64,000 nt of DNA from Clostridiaceae bacterium (GCA_902363375.1 CABIZX010000001.1:1178001-1242000); one strand, 5' to 3'. Counted from the stretch's first letter, positions 9,113-18,995 are shown. Notes: generated from the sequence alone by a model not told the origin. Translations and numbers: made by a program.

Positions 9113-10345
9113 ATGAACTTAGAAAATATAAAAAACACAGATTCAGAAATTTATGAAGCAATTTGTCTTGAAACAGCAAGACAGGAGAGTAAGATTGAAC
9201 TTATTGCTTCAGAAAATTTTACAAGTGAAGCAGTAAGAGAAGCTATGGGTTCTACTCTTACAAATAAATATGCAGAAGGATATCCAGGAAAAAGATATTA
9301 TGGTGGATGTGAATGCGTAGATATTGCTGAAAATATTGCAAGAGATAGAATGTGTAAATTATTTGGTGCAGACCATGCTAATGTACAACCTCACTCAGGT
9401 TCTCAAGCTAATATGGCTGTTTATATGAGTATATTAGAACCAGGTGATAAAGTGTTGGGAATGAATTTATCTGATGGTGGACACTTAACTCACGGAAGTC
9501 CAGTTAATTTTTCAGGAAAGTTATATAAATTCATATCTTATGGAGTTGGCAAGGATGGATTTATAGATTATGATGCATTAAGAACTGTTGCTTTAGAGGA
9601 AAAGCCTAAAATGATAGTAGCAGGGGCTAGTGCTTATCCAAGAATAATAGAATTTGATAAAATAAGAGCAATTTGTGATGAAATAGGTGCATATATGATG
9701 GTGGATATGGCTCATATAGCTGGACTTATAGCGGCTGGACTTCATCCTACTCCAGTACCATATGCAGATTTTGTTACAACAACAACACATAAAACCTTAA
9801 GAGGACCAAGAGGTGGAGCAATACTTTGTAAAGAAAAGTATGCAAAACTAGTAGATAAAACTATATTCCCAGGAATACAAGGTGGTCCATTAATGCATAC
9901 TATTGCAGCTAAAGCTATTTGTTTTAAAGAAGCTCTAGAACCATCTTTTAAAGAGTATCAGCAAAAGGTTCTAGAAAATGCTAAAACTCTTGCAAATGCA
10001 TTAAAAGAAAGAGGATTTAATTTAGTATCTGATGGCACTGATAATCACCTTATTCTTGTGGACTTAAGAAATAAAGATATAACAGGAAAGGCGGCTGAAC
10101 ATCTATTAGATGAAGTTGGAATTACTGTAAACAAAAATACAATACCTTTTGAAACTCAAAGTCCTTTTGTAACTAGTGGGATTAGAATAGGTACTCCAGC
10201 TACCACTACTAGAGGCTTTGGTAAAGAAGAAATGGTTGAAATTGCTGATATAATTAATTGGGCAATTGATAATAGAGATAGTGACTTATCACCTGCGAAG
10301 GAAAGAGTTAAAGCTCTTTGTAATAAGATTCCATTATATAAATAA
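9113..10345 (+). CDS. glyA: Serine hydroxymethyltransferase
   Basis: A 410-residue PLP enzyme of normal length that interconverts serine and glycine with tetrahydrofolate, the main one-carbon source. Recognisable parts are [18 protein letters not shown], the [14 protein letters not shown] loop with the PLP lysine, and GIRIGTPA near the end. AGGAGG lies 7 bases before the ATG. It is a single-gene unit with its own terminator, placed between the lpd remnant and the cobalamin riboswitch. No glycine or folate riboswitch was seen upstream. Confidence 0.97.
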   Translation: MNLENIKNTDSEIYEAICLETARQESKIELIASENFTSEAVREAMGSTLTNKYAEGYPGKRYYGGCECVDIAENIARDRMCKLFGADHANVQPHSGSQANMAVYMSILEPGDKVLGMNLSDGGHLTHGSPVNFSGKLYKFISYGVGKDGFIDYDALRTVALEEKPKMIVAGASAYPRIIEFDKIRAICDEIGAYMMVDMAHIAGLIAAGLHPTPVPYADFVTTTTHKTLRGPRGGAILCKEKYAKLVDKTIFPGIQGGPLMHTIAAKAICFKEALEPSFKEYQQKVLENAKTLANALKERGFNLVSDGTDNHLILVDLRNKDITGKAAEHLLDEVGITVNKNTIPFETQSPFVTSGIRIGTPATTTRGFGKEEMVEIADIINWAIDNRDSDLSPAKERVKALCNKIPLYK

Positions 10346-10353
10346 ATAATTTT

Positions 10354-10395
10354 AAAATACGAATACCTAATAAATTCTAGGTATTCGTATTTTTT
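10354..10395 (+). terminator. Terminator of glyA
   Basis: AAAATACGAATACCT/AGGTATTCGTATTTT stem, followed by TT and GG on the plus strand, 9 bases past the glyA stop. A weaker hairpin (AAAGAC-GCC/GGC-GTCTTT) follows at about 10431-10460. Confidence 0.85.
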
Positions 10396-10595
10396 GGATA
10401 TAAAAACTATAAGAATCATTCCAATAAGTTTAAAGACAGCCTTTCTTTGGCGTCTTTTAGATATTTAAAATTTAACATTTTAAAATGATATTTACTATTC
10501 GATAAGTAAGAGAATAGAATTTAATATTATCAACTTATGATGATGATATTTATAGTTGTATTAAATACAAATAGATAAGTAATATTTAGATTATA

Positions 10596-10624
10596 TTGAC
10601 TTATTTGTTTAAACCTCTTATAAT
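10596..10624 (+). promoter_or_regulatory. Promoter of the cobalamin/heme operon
   Basis: TTGACT at 10596-10601, a 17-base spacer and a perfect TATAAT at 10619-10624. It lies about 20-30 bases before the riboswitch start. Confidence 0.75.
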
Positions 10625-10645
10625 TAGGTTGAAAATTAAATAGTA

Positions 10646-10826
10646 TTTTAGGTGCTTTTTAAAAGTGAAAAGGGAATATGGTTAGAATCCATAGCAGCCC
10701 CCGCTACTGTAAATGATGACGACCCTCAAAATACCACTCTGAATAGGGGAAGGTGAGGTTAGAATGATTCATAAGCCAGGAGACCTGCCTAAATGTGAGC
10801 TTTCGGAGGGAAATGAGCTATTTTAG
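10646..10826 (+). ncRNA. Cobalamin (B12) riboswitch
   Basis: The B12 box GCCAGGAGACCTGCC is at 10775-10789. It is preceded by the expected order of elements: a GGTGC start near 10651, AAAAGGGAA near 10669, GAATCC and GCAGCCCCCGCTACTGTAA (10685-10713), and GACGACCC...GGGGAAGG (10719-10752). This is the full aptamer pattern of adenosylcobalamin riboswitches. It sits between a consensus promoter and a terminator ahead of cbiP. Bound cobalamin is expected to favour termination and shut off the whole operon. Confidence 0.95.
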
Positions 10827-10936
10827 TGATTAAGTTAATATGTATAAGCAAAATGAAAAATTTTTATAGGTTTTATCTTACTTATATTTAAACTTATATT
10901 CTTATTTTACTAAGATGGAATTTTTTATTTAATTGG

Positions 10937-10970
10937 GCAAGGGAGCTTTTCTTCCTTGCTTTTTTGTTTT
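10937..10970 (+). terminator. Riboswitch expression-platform terminator
   Basis: GCAAGGGAG/CTTCCTTGC stem (one G-T pair) with a 5-base loop, followed by T6GT4. It lies 27 bases before the cbiP start and 110 bases after the aptamer, where an off-state terminator is expected. Confidence 0.82.
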
Positions 10971-10996
10971 ATTTAAATAGAAAGAAGGTATAATAT

Positions 10997-12493
10997 ATGG
11001 CTAAAATAATGATTCAAGGTACAGCCTCCTCAGTAGGAAAAAGTATACTAGTTACTGCTCTATGTAGAATATTCAAACAAGATGGATACTCTGTATGTCC
11101 ATACAAATCACAAAACATGTCCCTTAACTCATATATAACGCTAGATGGAAAAGAAATGGGACGCGCTCAGGTATTGCAGGCATATGCTGCGGGCCTAGAA
11201 CCACAAGTATATATGAATCCTATATTATTAAAACCAACTACAGATAAGAATTGTCAAATAATTTTTAATGGAGAAATCTATGGTTATTCTAATGCAAGGG
11301 AGTATCACAATTTAAAAGTTAAATTTAAGGATGATTTGAAGTCTGCTTTTGAAGAGTTAGAAAATCAATTTGATATTATAGTTATGGAAGGTGCAGGGAG
11401 TCCAGCAGAAATAAATTTAAGAGATAATGATATTGTTAATATGGGAATGGCAGAATTAGTGGATGCGCCTGTTTTACTAGTAGGTGATATTGACAAGGGT
11501 GGAGTATTTGCTTCATTATTAGGTACTATTATGTTACTTAGTGATGAAGAGAAAAGTAGAATTAAAGGTACTATTATAAATAAGTTTAGAGGCGATATTT
11601 CACTGCTTAAATCAGGAGTTGATAGCTTAGAGGATTTAACTCATAAGGATTGCTTTGGAGTTGTTCCGTATTTTAAATTGGATTTAGAGGATGAGGATGG
11701 AGCGGTGGAGCTTAACAAGAATATTACAGATAAAATAGACATAGCTATCATAAAATTACCTCATATATCAAACTTTACTGATTTTGATGCTTTATCTATA
11801 GAGCCGGATGTATCTGTAAGGTATGTTGAAACTATAAATGAATTTAAAAATCCTGATTTAGTTATAATACCTGGAACTAAAAATACATTAGGAGACTTAG
11901 AACATTTAAAAAATTCAGGATTATACAATAAAATTAAGGAATATGGAAACAATGGCAAAATTATAGGCATATGTGGTGGTTATCAGATTCTAGGACAATT
12001 ATTAGAAGATCCTCAGGGAGTTGAAACTTCTTTGAAATCTATGGAAGGATTAAATCTTTTACCAATAAGAACAGTCTTTGAAAATAAAAAAGTTACAACT
12101 AGAGTTAAGGGGAGCATAAAAAAAGGATTAATAAATAATGATGATACTTTAAACATATACGGATATGAAATACACATGGGAAAAACTACTCTTATGGGAG
12201 AAGGAAGAAATCTTATTACTATAAATGAGAGTAATAATCAAGAAACTCATCATTTAGATGGTGTAGTAAATAGCAAGGGAAATGTAATGGGAACTTATAT
12301 ACATGGTATTTTTGATGGAACTGAATTTAGACAGCATATTGTTAATGAATTAAGACGAAATAAAGGAATCAAAGAAAAGACTTCTAAACATTATGAGCAT
12401 TTAAGGGAAAATGAATTAGATAAATTGGCTGATTTAGTGAGATCATCTATAGATATGGATAAAGTTTATAAAATAATGGGCTTAAGTAAATAG
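10997..12493 (+). CDS. cbiP: Adenosylcobyric acid synthase (glutamine-hydrolysing)
   Basis: A 498-residue enzyme that adds four amide groups to adenosylcobyrinic a,c-diamide. The N-terminal dethiobiotin-synthetase-like ATPase starts with [19 protein letters not shown], and [10 protein letters not shown] is a family motif. The C-terminal class I amidotransferase half has the nucleophile cysteine in [10 protein letters not shown] (near residue 326) and the histidine in YIHGIFD. The ATG has GAAGG about 8 bases upstream. It is first in the riboswitch-controlled operon and is followed closely by cbiB. Confidence 0.96.
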   Translation: MAKIMIQGTASSVGKSILVTALCRIFKQDGYSVCPYKSQNMSLNSYITLDGKEMGRAQVLQAYAAGLEPQVYMNPILLKPTTDKNCQIIFNGEIYGYSNAREYHNLKVKFKDDLKSAFEELENQFDIIVMEGAGSPAEINLRDNDIVNMGMAELVDAPVLLVGDIDKGGVFASLLGTIMLLSDEEKSRIKGTIINKFRGDISLLKSGVDSLEDLTHKDCFGVVPYFKLDLEDEDGAVELNKNITDKIDIAIIKLPHISNFTDFDALSIEPDVSVRYVETINEFKNPDLVIIPGTKNTLGDLEHLKNSGLYNKIKEYGNNGKIIGICGGYQILGQLLEDPQGVETSLKSMEGLNLLPIRTVFENKKVTTRVKGSIKKGLINNDDTLNIYGYEIHMGKTTLMGEGRNLITINESNNQETHHLDGVVNSKGNVMGTYIHGIFDGTEFRQHIVNELRRNKGIKEKTSKHYEHLRENELDKLADLVRSSIDMDKVYKIMGLSK

Positions 12494-12507
12494 TGGGAGA
12501 TGGTATT

Positions 12508-13476
12508 ATGATTAATTTTCATATCTCCGTAAATATACTTTGTGTATTCTTAGCAGTTATTTTAGATTTTATTCTAGGTGATCCTAATTGGTTACCGCAT
12601 CCTATTATATATATAGGAAAACTTATTGGTTTCTTAGAAAAGTGGCTAAGAGACAAATTACCTAATAATAAAAAGTTAAAGTGGGCTTCTTTGATAATGG
12701 TATTTATAGTGTGTATAACCACGTACACTATTCCTTACCTATTACTTAGATTAACAGTAATAAATACAACTATTTTTGTTATTGTTAATACATTGATCAT
12801 ATGGACAACTCTGGCAGCTAAAAGTCTTCACTTAGCAGGGATTGAGGTTTATAATGCTCTTGCTAAAGATGACATAGAGGATGGAAGAATTAAACTTTCA
12901 TATATTGTAGGACGAGATACTACAGCTTTAAGTAGAGAAGAAATAATTCGAGGTGATGTAGAGACTATTGCTGAAAATACTTCTGATGGTATAATAGCCC
13001 CTATTATCTATGCAATCATAGGAGGAGCTCCTCTTGCCATGATGTATAAAGGAATTAATACTATGGATTCCATGGTAGGTTATTTAAATGAAAAGTACAA
13101 GAATATAGGTTTTTTTCCAGCAAATATAGATGATATATTTAATTTTATACCTGCTAGATTAACTGGAATATTAATGTGCCTTACAGCTTGGATAGTTAAT
13201 GGAAATATAATTAAAGCTTTAAAAATTATGATTAGAGATAGAAAAAATCATAAAAGTCCAAACTGCGCTTATCCTGAAGGAGCAACTGCAGGAGCACTAA
13301 ATATTCAATTAGGTGGTACTAATACTTACTTTGGAGAAGTGATAGAAAAGCCAACCATTGGTGATGCTATAGAACCTTTAAATTATAATCATATAAAAGA
13401 ATCAATAGTATTAATGTACAGCAGTGAGATTTTGCTAGTAGTTTTTAGCTTAGCAGCTTTAATTATATTTCACTAA
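12508..13476 (+). CDS. cbiB: Adenosylcobinamide-phosphate synthase
   Basis: An integral membrane protein that joins aminopropanol (phosphate) to cobyric acid. From the ATG at 12508 it has 322 residues; an in-frame GTG at 12493 overlaps the cbiP stop but lies on the ribosome site GGGAG, so the ATG is preferred. Family features are LDFILGDPNWLPHP at the start, SYIVGRDT, ETIAENTSDGIIAP and the late NCAYPEGATAGAL, with several membrane helices. It sits between cbiP and cobD, whose product supplies the aminopropanol phosphate. Confidence 0.95.
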   Translation: MINFHISVNILCVFLAVILDFILGDPNWLPHPIIYIGKLIGFLEKWLRDKLPNNKKLKWASLIMVFIVCITTYTIPYLLLRLTVINTTIFVIVNTLIIWTTLAAKSLHLAGIEVYNALAKDDIEDGRIKLSYIVGRDTTALSREEIIRGDVETIAENTSDGIIAPIIYAIIGGAPLAMMYKGINTMDSMVGYLNEKYKNIGFFPANIDDIFNFIPARLTGILMCLTAWIVNGNIIKALKIMIRDRKNHKSPNCAYPEGATAGALNIQLGGTNTYFGEVIEKPTIGDAIEPLNYNHIKESIVLMYSSEILLVVFSLAALIIFH

Positions 13477-13529
13477 AGAAGATTACTTACAAACACACAT
13501 ATTAGAATGAAAGGTGGTATATATATATT

Positions 13530-14654
13530 TTGAAACATGGAGGAGATATATATACTGAGGGTACTTTAATTGGAAAAAAGCTTCTAGACTTTAGTTCAAA
13601 TGTAAATCCAATACCTATATCAGAAAATTTCAAAGATAATATTGGAGAAGCTCTGGGAAAAGTACCACTGTATCCAGATATACAGTATAGAGAATTAAAA
13701 AATAACCTGTTGCGCTACTTATATAAAAGTGATGAATATTTTAAAGGAGATTTAGAGAAAGGAGACTATCTTAAAGACATAAATATTAAGAATATAATAG
13801 TTGGAAATGGAGCAGCTGAGATTTTGGACTTAGTAATAAGCTATCTAAAATCTATAACTATAGTAGTTCCATCCTTTGTAGAATATAATGATTTTAGTAA
13901 AAAACATAAACTAAATATCAATTATTCCTTTCTAAATGAGAATATGGAATATGATTATGAAGATATACTTATCAAGCTAAAGGATACAGATGGATTAATG
14001 ATAGCTAATCCTAATAATCCTAATGGCTGTATTATTAATCAAGAAAAATTTAAAAAAATATTAAACTATTGTGAAGGTAATAATAAACTAGTGATTATAG
14101 ATGAAGCTTTTATAGAGTTTATATTAAATAATAATAAGAGTATAATTAATTATATAAATAACTATAGCTGTATTGTGATAGTTAGGGCTATAACAAAATT
14201 TTTTTCTATGGCAGGGATCAGGTTTGGATATGCTATAAGTAAAAATATAAATTTATTAGAGTTTATTAAACACAATCAAAATCCTTGGACGGTAAACTGT
14301 TTTGCAGAGATTGCTGTGAAACATGCTCTCTTTGATGATAAATTCATATCTAAAAGTAAAGATTGGTTAATTGGCGAAAGAGAGTTTATGGAAAGCCAGT
14401 TAAAGTCTATAGAATTTATTGAAAAGGTTTATGTAAGTAATGGAAATTACTTTCTTTGTAAAATAAAGGAGATTAATAGCTCAAAACTATTAAAAGAACT
14501 TATGAAAAAAGGAATTTTGATTAGAAACTGTGATAATTATATTGGACTTGATGACAGGTTTGTTAGAATAGCTATCAAAACTAGAGAGATGAATATAGCT
14601 ATAATAAGTGCTTTAATTGAAATTAATAATACAATGAAATTAAATAAAGGGTAG
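13530..14654 (+). CDS. cobD: L-threonine-O-3-phosphate decarboxylase
   Basis: A 374-residue fold-type I PLP enzyme resembling HisC. It decarboxylates threonine phosphate to aminopropanol phosphate for CbiB. MKHGGDIY at the start and DFSSNVNP are typical of CobD. NPNNPNG, DEAFIEF and the PLP lysine in RAITKFFSMAGIRFGY follow. The start is a TTG at 13530 with AAGGTGG about 13 bases upstream; no better ATG precedes the conserved HGG. It lies between cbiB and the precorrin-2 dehydrogenase gene, 7 bases before the latter. Confidence 0.93.
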   Translation: MKHGGDIYTEGTLIGKKLLDFSSNVNPIPISENFKDNIGEALGKVPLYPDIQYRELKNNLLRYLYKSDEYFKGDLEKGDYLKDINIKNIIVGNGAAEILDLVISYLKSITIVVPSFVEYNDFSKKHKLNINYSFLNENMEYDYEDILIKLKDTDGLMIANPNNPNGCIINQEKFKKILNYCEGNNKLVIIDEAFIEFILNNNKSIINYINNYSCIVIVRAITKFFSMAGIRFGYAISKNINLLEFIKHNQNPWTVNCFAEIAVKHALFDDKFISKSKDWLIGEREFMESQLKSIEFIEKVYVSNGNYFLCKIKEINSSKLLKELMKKGILIRNCDNYIGLDDRFVRIAIKTREMNIAIISALIEINNTMKLNKG

Positions 14655-14661
14655 GATTTTC

Positions 14662-15294
14662 ATGGATAGTTTTAATAATTCCGTATTTATTTCATTAAAT
14701 GGGATAAATACTAAAGTTTTAATATTAGGTGGAGGAAATGGGGCTTTAATAAAAGCGAGAACTTTATTAGAAAATGGATTTATAGTTCATTGTTTATCAA
14801 AGCAATTTACCTCAAAATTTAAAGATTTGGAATGTAGTTATCCTAATTTAAAACTTATTTATCAGCCTTTTACCTACGAATTAATAGATGAATATCATTT
14901 AATTGTAATTTGTACAAATGATGATAGATTCAATAATAGTATTAGAAGTATGTGTAATAGTAAAAATAAAATTTTTATTGATACTACAAAGCCAGAAGAT
15001 TCTAAAGCAATTCTTTGTGCTACAAGAAAAAGCAAGAATATAGCTTTAGGTCTTCGAATAAAGGGTAAAAATCCAAAAGCATCGGTATTTTTATGTAATA
15101 AAGGAAGAGAATATCTAAAAGAATTTGATAATTATGTAGAATTTATAACTCATATTAGAAACCGTGTAACAAATTTAAATAATAAAAATGAAATTCTAAA
15201 TTTTGTATGTTCTGAGGATTTTCTTTTCTTTTTCAATAAGAATTGTCATGGTGAGGTTTTGGAGTTATTCTATCCCGAATTAATAGATAATTAA
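14662..15294 (+). CDS. Precorrin-2 dehydrogenase / sirohydrochlorin ferrochelatase-like
   Basis: A 210-residue protein similar to the N-terminal half of CysG (Met8/SirC type). An NAD-binding motif, VLILGGGNGALIKARTLLENG, lies at about 19-39, then VICTNDD and IFIDTTKPEDSKAILCATRKSKNIALG, where related enzymes have the catalytic aspartate and substrate loop. It would oxidise precorrin-2 to sirohydrochlorin, the branch point for the early-cobalt (anaerobic) corrin route and for siroheme. Some motifs are loose (GGGNGA rather than GGGxVA), so ferrochelatase activity is uncertain. It is in the operon between cobD and hemC. Confidence 0.82.
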   Translation: MDSFNNSVFISLNGINTKVLILGGGNGALIKARTLLENGFIVHCLSKQFTSKFKDLECSYPNLKLIYQPFTYELIDEYHLIVICTNDDRFNNSIRSMCNSKNKIFIDTTKPEDSKAILCATRKSKNIALGLRIKGKNPKASVFLCNKGREYLKEFDNYVEFITHIRNRVTNLNNKNEILNFVCSEDFLFFFNKNCHGEVLELFYPELIDN

Positions 15295-15332
15295 GTATAG
15301 ATTTATGATATATCATGAATGGAGGAATATAA

Positions 15333-16205
15333 TTGAGTTTAAAATTAGCTACAAGAAAGAGTAAGCTTGCTCAAGTTCAAACTGATTATGTTATGAGTTT
15401 AATTGAGCAACAACATAAGGTAAAATGTGAAAAGGTTCTGACTGATACCTTAGGAGATAGAAGACTTGATGTTACTTTAGATAAAATAGGGGGTAAAGGG
15501 GTATTTATAAAGGAGCTTGAGAAGTTAATAATGGATGGAACTGCTCATGGAGGAGTTCATAGTATGAAGGATGTACCTTATGAACTACCTGAAGGTTTTA
15601 CCATTGCTTCTATGCCAATAAGAGAAGATGTCAGAGATGCCTTTGTATCTATGAATGGAGTTTCATTCTTTGATTTACCTAAAGGAGCTAAAGTAGGTAC
15701 TAGTAGTAAAAGAAGAAGTGAACAAATTTTACTTTTAAGGCCAGATATTGAGATTATTCCAGTAAGAGGTAATGTTCAGACTAGAATAGATAAAATAGAA
15801 AGAGAAAATTTAGATGGAATAGTATTAGCAGCTGCAGGTTTAAAGAGATTAGGTATGGAAGAAATTATCACTAATTATTTTGAAGTAGATGAAATTGTTC
15901 CGGCTATAGCTCAAGGAGCTTTAGGAATAGAGATTTATGAAAATTGCGAGTATGCAGATGTATTAAAAACTTTAGATAATGAGCAAGTCAGAATTTGTGT
16001 AGAAGCTGAAAGAAGTTTTATGAGAGAATTGAAGGGAGATTGTCATTCTACTATTGGAGCTTATGCTACTGTAGAAGATGATACTATGACTATTAGGGGA
16101 ATTTACGAAGTTAATGGTGAACTTATAAAAGATACAGTAGTTGGTAATAAGAAAGACTATTTAAACTTAGGAAAAAAATTATCACAAAATATCTTAAATA
16201 AATAG
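15333..16205 (+). CDS. hemC: Porphobilinogen deaminase (hydroxymethylbilane synthase)
   Basis: A 290-residue enzyme that links four porphobilinogens into hydroxymethylbilane. The dipyrromethane cofactor cysteine is C237 in LKGDCHSTIGAY and the catalytic aspartate is D80 in VHSMKDVP. SLKLATRKSKLAQVQ is the usual start. The start codon is TTG at 15333 with GGAGG 8 bases upstream. It is followed 19 bases later by the cobA/hemD fusion that uses its product. The length is slightly short of the E. coli enzyme but normal for Clostridia. Confidence 0.96.
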   Translation: MSLKLATRKSKLAQVQTDYVMSLIEQQHKVKCEKVLTDTLGDRRLDVTLDKIGGKGVFIKELEKLIMDGTAHGGVHSMKDVPYELPEGFTIASMPIREDVRDAFVSMNGVSFFDLPKGAKVGTSSKRRSEQILLLRPDIEIIPVRGNVQTRIDKIERENLDGIVLAAAGLKRLGMEEIITNYFEVDEIVPAIAQGALGIEIYENCEYADVLKTLDNEQVRICVEAERSFMRELKGDCHSTIGAYATVEDDTMTIRGIYEVNGELIKDTVVGNKKDYLNLGKKLSQNILNK

Positions 16206-16224
16206 ATATTGAATGGGAGGATAT

Positions 16225-17679
16225 ATGGGAAAGGTTTATTTAATTGGTGGTGGACCAGGAGCACCAGATTTAATTACTTTGAAAGCTATAAATGTATTAA
16301 AAGAATGTACGGCTATACTCTATGATAGGTTATCAGGTTCAGAAATATTAAAGTATGTAAATAAAGATGCAAAGCTTTATTACTGTGGAAAAGAGCCAGG
16401 ATGTCACTATAAAACTCAAGAAGAAATTAATAATACATTAATTAAACTAGCAAAAGAAGGCCATACTGTTGGAAGAATTAAAGGTGGAGACCCTTATATT
16501 TTTGGTCGTGGTGGTGAAGAGGCTTTAGCTCTTATAGATGAGAATATTGATTTTGAAGTAGTTCCTGGTATAACTTCTCCGATAGCAGCACTTAATTATG
16601 GTGGTATACCTGTAACTCATAGAAAAATAGCTCAAAGTTTTCATGTATTTACAGCTAAGAGTGCAGCTAATTTAAATTTAGATTTTGCGACTATAGCTAA
16701 ATTAAAAGGAACAAAGATTTTTATGATGGGGTATGAACAGTTAGAAAGTATTTGTATTGGACTTATGAATGCTGGACTAAGTAATGATACTCCTGTTGCT
16801 ATTGTAATGAGTGGAACCACATCTAAACAGAAAAAGGCTGTAGGAACTTTAAATGATATTACACAAATTGCAAAGGAGAAGGGACTTTCAAATCCATCTA
16901 TTATAGTAGTAGGAGAAGTGGTTAAATTTAATGATAAATTAAATTGGTTTGAAAAACTGCCTTTATTCGGAAGAAATATTTGTATAACTAGAAGCAAGTC
17001 TCAAAGTAAAAAAATTTGTGATGAGCTTTCTAAATTAGGAGCATCCGTTACAGAAATAAACACAATAGCAATAAAACCTAACTTAAACAGTATTAAAGAG
17101 GTAGTAGATAAGTTAGGAGAATATAAATATATACTGCTAACTAGCGTTAATGGAGTAGAAATGCTATTTAATGCTTTAACTTATAATGATATAGATATAA
17201 GGAGAATTAAAGGGGAATTTATTTCTATAGGCGATGCTACTACTAACGCTTTAAAATCTAAAGGTATAATTCCTAGTTTAACAGCCAAAGAATTTACGGG
17301 AGAGGGACTATTTAAAGCTATAGAACCGAAAGTTACATTAGGAGATAAAATATTAATACCTCGTTCTAAAAAAGGAAGAGAGTATATTGTAAATGCATTA
17401 CGAGATATGGGAGCAGAAGTAGATGACATTCCTGTTTATGACACAGTGATTGGAGAAAATCACAACTTAATTTCATTTGATGAGTGTGATACAGTGCTAT
17501 TTACTAGTCCAAGTACTGTAAATAATATGATTAAGCTAGTTGGAGTGGAAAAACTTAAAGAAAAGTCAATTATATCTATAGGTCCAGTTACTTCAAAGAC
17601 ATTAGATGTGCATGAGTTAACTTATATGCAATGCGATAAAATTGGCAATGAAGGTATTATAGATACCTTGCTTAGATAA
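16225..17679 (+). CDS. cobA-hemD: Fused uroporphyrinogen-III C-methyltransferase / uroporphyrinogen-III synthase
   Basis: From the ATG at 16225 it has 484 residues (an earlier ATG at 16213 sits on the GGGAGG ribosome site). Residues about 1-240 are a SAM-dependent CobA/CysG-type methyltransferase: YLIGGGPGAPDLITLKA, GRIKGGDPYIFGRGGEEA, VPGITSPIAA and GIPVTHR. Residues about 250-484 are a HemD domain with the typical weak sequence (ITRSKSQSKK, LLTSVNGVEML, LFTSPSTVNNM). One chain therefore closes hydroxymethylbilane to uroporphyrinogen III and methylates it to precorrin-2. The fusion is common in Clostridia and supports flux into corrinoids. Confidence 0.95.
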   Translation: MGKVYLIGGGPGAPDLITLKAINVLKECTAILYDRLSGSEILKYVNKDAKLYYCGKEPGCHYKTQEEINNTLIKLAKEGHTVGRIKGGDPYIFGRGGEEALALIDENIDFEVVPGITSPIAALNYGGIPVTHRKIAQSFHVFTAKSAANLNLDFATIAKLKGTKIFMMGYEQLESICIGLMNAGLSNDTPVAIVMSGTTSKQKKAVGTLNDITQIAKEKGLSNPSIIVVGEVVKFNDKLNWFEKLPLFGRNICITRSKSQSKKICDELSKLGASVTEINTIAIKPNLNSIKEVVDKLGEYKYILLTSVNGVEMLFNALTYNDIDIRRIKGEFISIGDATTNALKSKGIIPSLTAKEFTGEGLFKAIEPKVTLGDKILIPRSKKGREYIVNALRDMGAEVDDIPVYDTVIGENHNLISFDECDTVLFTSPSTVNNMIKLVGVEKLKEKSIISIGPVTSKTLDVHELTYMQCDKIGNEGIIDTLLR

Positions 17680-17745
17680 ATTATTTTATAGTATCGAAAG
17701 GTAGGTGTATCATAACCTTACTATTTTTAGAGGGTTGTGTTTGTT

Positions 17746-18714
17746 ATGTTCAAAAGATATAGAAGATTAAGAGAAACTAGTGCTATAAGAGATATGGTAC
17801 GTGAAACTGTTTTAAATAGTAATGATTTCATATATCCAATTTTTGTAGTAGAAGGAGAAAATATTAAGGAAGAAATTCCTTCCTTAGAAGGAAATTATCA
17901 TTGGTCTTTAGATAGATTACCTGAAGTTATAGAAGAGGTTATCTCTGCTGGAGTGAAGGGGATAATCCTATTTGGTCTTCCAAATGAGAAAGATGAAATC
18001 GCATCTTCTGCATTTAATGAAAATGGTATAGTTCAAAGGGCAATCAGAAAGGTGAAAGAAATATCTAAAGACTTATTTATTATTACAGATGTATGTATGT
18101 GTCAATATACTTGTCATGGGCATTGTGGAATAATTAAGGATGAAAAAATAGATAATGATGAAACTTTAAAATATTTAGCTAAAATTGCTCTATCTCATGC
18201 TAAAGCTGGAGCAGATATGATTGCTCCTTCTGATATGATGGATGGTAGAGTTAAAGCCATAAGAGACATATTAGATGAAAATGGATTTGAACATATATCT
18301 ATAATGAGTTATAGTGCTAAATATAGTTCTGCTATGTATGGCCCTTTTAGGGCAGCTGCAAATTCAGCTCCTCAATTTGGAGATAGAAGTAGCTATCAAA
18401 TGGATCCAGCTAATGGAAAGGAAGCTATGAGAGAAATTGAAGCAGATATTGAAGAGGGTGCAGATATAGTAATGGTTAAACCAGCTATTCTATATTTAGA
18501 TATAATCAAAGAAACTAGTATGACATTTAACATGCCAATAGCGGCTTATAATGTTAGTGGAGAATATGCTATGATTAAAAATGCAGGTAAAAATGGTTTA
18601 ATTGATGAAAAAAGGGCCGCCCTTGAAATGTTAACCTCTATAAAAAGAGCTGGTGCTAAATTAATTATTACTTATTATGCATTAGAGGCGAGTAGATGGA
18701 TTAAAGAACAATAG
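17746..18714 (+). CDS. hemB: 5-aminolevulinate dehydratase (porphobilinogen synthase)
   Basis: Condenses two 5-aminolevulinates to porphobilinogen. The zinc-type cysteine cluster is seen in DVCMCQYTCHGHCG, so this is a zinc enzyme. Catalytic lysines are in MSYSAKYSSAMYGPFR and VMVKPAILYLD. RRLRETSAIRDMVRET is the usual N-terminus. A GTG lies in frame at 17737, but AGAGGG is 11 bases before the ATG at 17746 and only 2 before the GTG, so the ATG is preferred (322 residues). It is the last gene of the riboswitch operon. Confidence 0.96.
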   Translation: MFKRYRRLRETSAIRDMVRETVLNSNDFIYPIFVVEGENIKEEIPSLEGNYHWSLDRLPEVIEEVISAGVKGIILFGLPNEKDEIASSAFNENGIVQRAIRKVKEISKDLFIITDVCMCQYTCHGHCGIIKDEKIDNDETLKYLAKIALSHAKAGADMIAPSDMMDGRVKAIRDILDENGFEHISIMSYSAKYSSAMYGPFRAAANSAPQFGDRSSYQMDPANGKEAMREIEADIEEGADIVMVKPAILYLDIIKETSMTFNMPIAAYNVSGEYAMIKNAGKNGLIDEKRAALEMLTSIKRAGAKLIITYYALEASRWIKEQ

Positions 18715-18735
18715 GAAATAGAAGAATTAATAAAC

Positions 18736-18840
18736 AAAAAGGCTTTGATAAAATAAACTAATCTATATAAATATTGAGAGATTATACTTTTAAATTTTAT
18801 ATAGATTAGAACATATTTTATGAAAGTCTTTTTATATTTA
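18736..18840 (+). terminator. Long imperfect inverted repeat after hemB (probable operon terminator)
   Basis: Outer arms AAAAAGGCTTTGATAAAATA (18736-18755) and TATTTTATGAAAGTCTTTTT (18814-18833) pair with two mismatches. Inner arms TAATCTATATAAA and TTTATATAGATTA also pair. The 98-base structure ends in T5 and lies 22 bases after the hemB stop. It is longer than usual terminators; a small miniature element is possible. Confidence 0.55.
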
Positions 18841-18891
18841 AATAATAGGAACACTAATACAATCATATAACGTTTCATATATTGAATAGAT

Positions 18892-18955
18892 ACAATATTA
18901 AATTCATATTTATGAATTTAATATTGTTGAACATATAGAATTTTAGAGGTATAAT
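18892..18955 (+). promoter_or_regulatory. Promoter with abutting 16-bp palindrome upstream of aminopeptidase P gene
   Basis: TTGAAC (18927-18932), a 17-base spacer and TATAAT (18950-18955). A perfect inverted repeat ACAATATTAAATTCAT/ATGAATTTAATATTGT (18892-18907, 18912-18927) overlaps the first base of the -35. This is the position expected for an operator or an upstream promoter element. Confidence 0.6.
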
Positions 18956-18995
18956 ATGGATATATATTTATTAGTGGAAATAGGGGGGAATATAG

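Noticed and set aside
10431..10460. Second hairpin after glyA as a separate small RNA
   Set aside because: It is short, has a bulge, and is most simply a backup terminator.
12493..12508. GTG at 12493 as the start of cbiB
   Set aside because: It coincides with the ribosome site (GGGAG) of the ATG at 12508 and adds no conserved residues.
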